Of a DNA stretch of 5,685 nt, positions 5,606 through 5,685 are shown piece by piece. Source of the DNA: RGIG4079 sp045637505 (GTDB lineage Bacteria > Bacteroidota > Bacteroidia > Bacteroidales > Muribaculaceae). The position numbers and the translations under genes are program-made. The notes beneath the pieces are model-generated. The model did not search any database. It was not told the origin of the DNA and saw nothing but the letters and a program-made list of their open reading frames with translations. The stretch spans positions 1 through 5,685 of the forward strand of contig JAZTZO010000054.1 in the NCBI GenBank assembly GCA_045637505.1, in the 5' to 3' direction. The stretch's first letter is position 1; the number at the start of each line of letters is the position of its first letter.

Positions 5606-5651
5606 AAAAGGGTCTCAATCGCAGATTTAATGCGGTTGAGATTCTTTTTTT
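5606..5651 (+). terminator. Bidirectional terminator in the IS end, used by pyrD
   Basis: TCTCAATCGCA (5613-5623) pairs with TGCGGTTGAGA (5631-5641) over 11 bp with one G-T pair and a 7-nt loop. Three weaker pairs extend it outward to 5610/5644. Seven T (5645-5651) follow on the plus strand. Five A (5605-5609) precede it and become a T-tract on the minus strand. It should therefore end both the pyr operon mRNA and the transposase mRNA, whose stop codon is at 5667-5669. Confidence 0.82.
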
Positions 5652-5662
5652 CGATTTACAAG

Positions 5663-5685
5663 CCCCCTAATCGAAAAGAGTCAGT
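5663..5685. repeat. Terminal direct repeat, identical to 1-23
   Basis: All 23 bases match the first 23 of the window, starting with CCCCCTAATCGAAAAG. The match stops only because the window stops. This is either overlap from a circular sequence or a repeat-bounded assembly path. Confidence 0.95.
5667..5685 (-). CDS. 3' end of the transposase of IS copy 2 (partial)
   Basis: Read on the minus strand, this gives LTLFD and a TAG stop, identical to the C-terminus of the transposase at 5-1234. The window ends here. Confidence 0.8.

Larger units (their letters stand above)
5578..5685 (-). mobile_element. IS4-family insertion sequence, copy 2 (first about 108 bp only)
   Basis: It starts with the terminal repeat TGTCCGATAAAA at 5578-5589, followed by a noncoding stretch with a strong hairpin, then the 3' end of the transposase. 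The last 23 bases of the window equal its first 23, so this is the same element in the same orientation as copy 1, or the same physical copy if the molecule is circular. This segment also supplies the roughly 84 bp missing from the left end of copy 1. The insertion point is the 3' end of pyrD. Confidence 0.85.

Overview
The window looks like a piece of an AT-rich Bacteroidales (Bacteroidetes) genome. Three things suggest this. The promoters fit the Bacteroides-type consensus (TTTG, about 20 bp, TAnnTTTG) rather than -35/-10 boxes. The PyrK and PyrD proteins have the layout of the class 1B dihydroorotate dehydrogenase pair. The 180-residue helix-turn-helix protein and the DUF4372/DDE transposase are of kinds common in that order.

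Layout, left to right: (1) 1-1338 is most of an IS4-family insertion sequence, with its transposase on the minus strand. Its outer end lies at about 1338. The other end is cut off by the window start. (2) 1339 to about 2371 is a very AT-rich stretch of about 1 kb with no convincing gene. It holds one possible decayed small-peptide reading frame and one operator-like inverted repeat. (3) 2372-3040 is a self-contained unit: promoter, HTH regulator gene, rho-independent terminator. (4) 3054-5597 is a three-gene operon from a strong Bacteroides-type promoter: a secreted protein of unknown function, pyrK and pyrD. PyrD oxidises dihydroorotate to orotate and PyrK passes the electrons to NAD+. pyrK and pyrD overlap by 7 nt. 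(5) 5578-5685 is the start of a second copy of the same IS in the same orientation, inserted at the 3' end of pyrD.

The first 23 bases and the last 23 bases of the window are identical, at the same point inside the IS. The window therefore closes on itself. Either it is a circular molecule with one IS copy, or, more likely, an assembly path that collapsed two direct IS copies flanking about 4.24 kb. The sequences next to the two IS ends do not match as a target duplication, which favours two separate insertions. The inserted IS appears to supply the last six codons, the stop codon and the terminator of pyrD.

I did not find a defence system, CRISPR array, RNA gene or clearly new multi-gene system. 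The points most worth a second look are the IS/pyrD junction, the terminal redundancy, the repeated IR core inside the transposase gene, and the unknown secreted protein co-transcribed with pyrKD.
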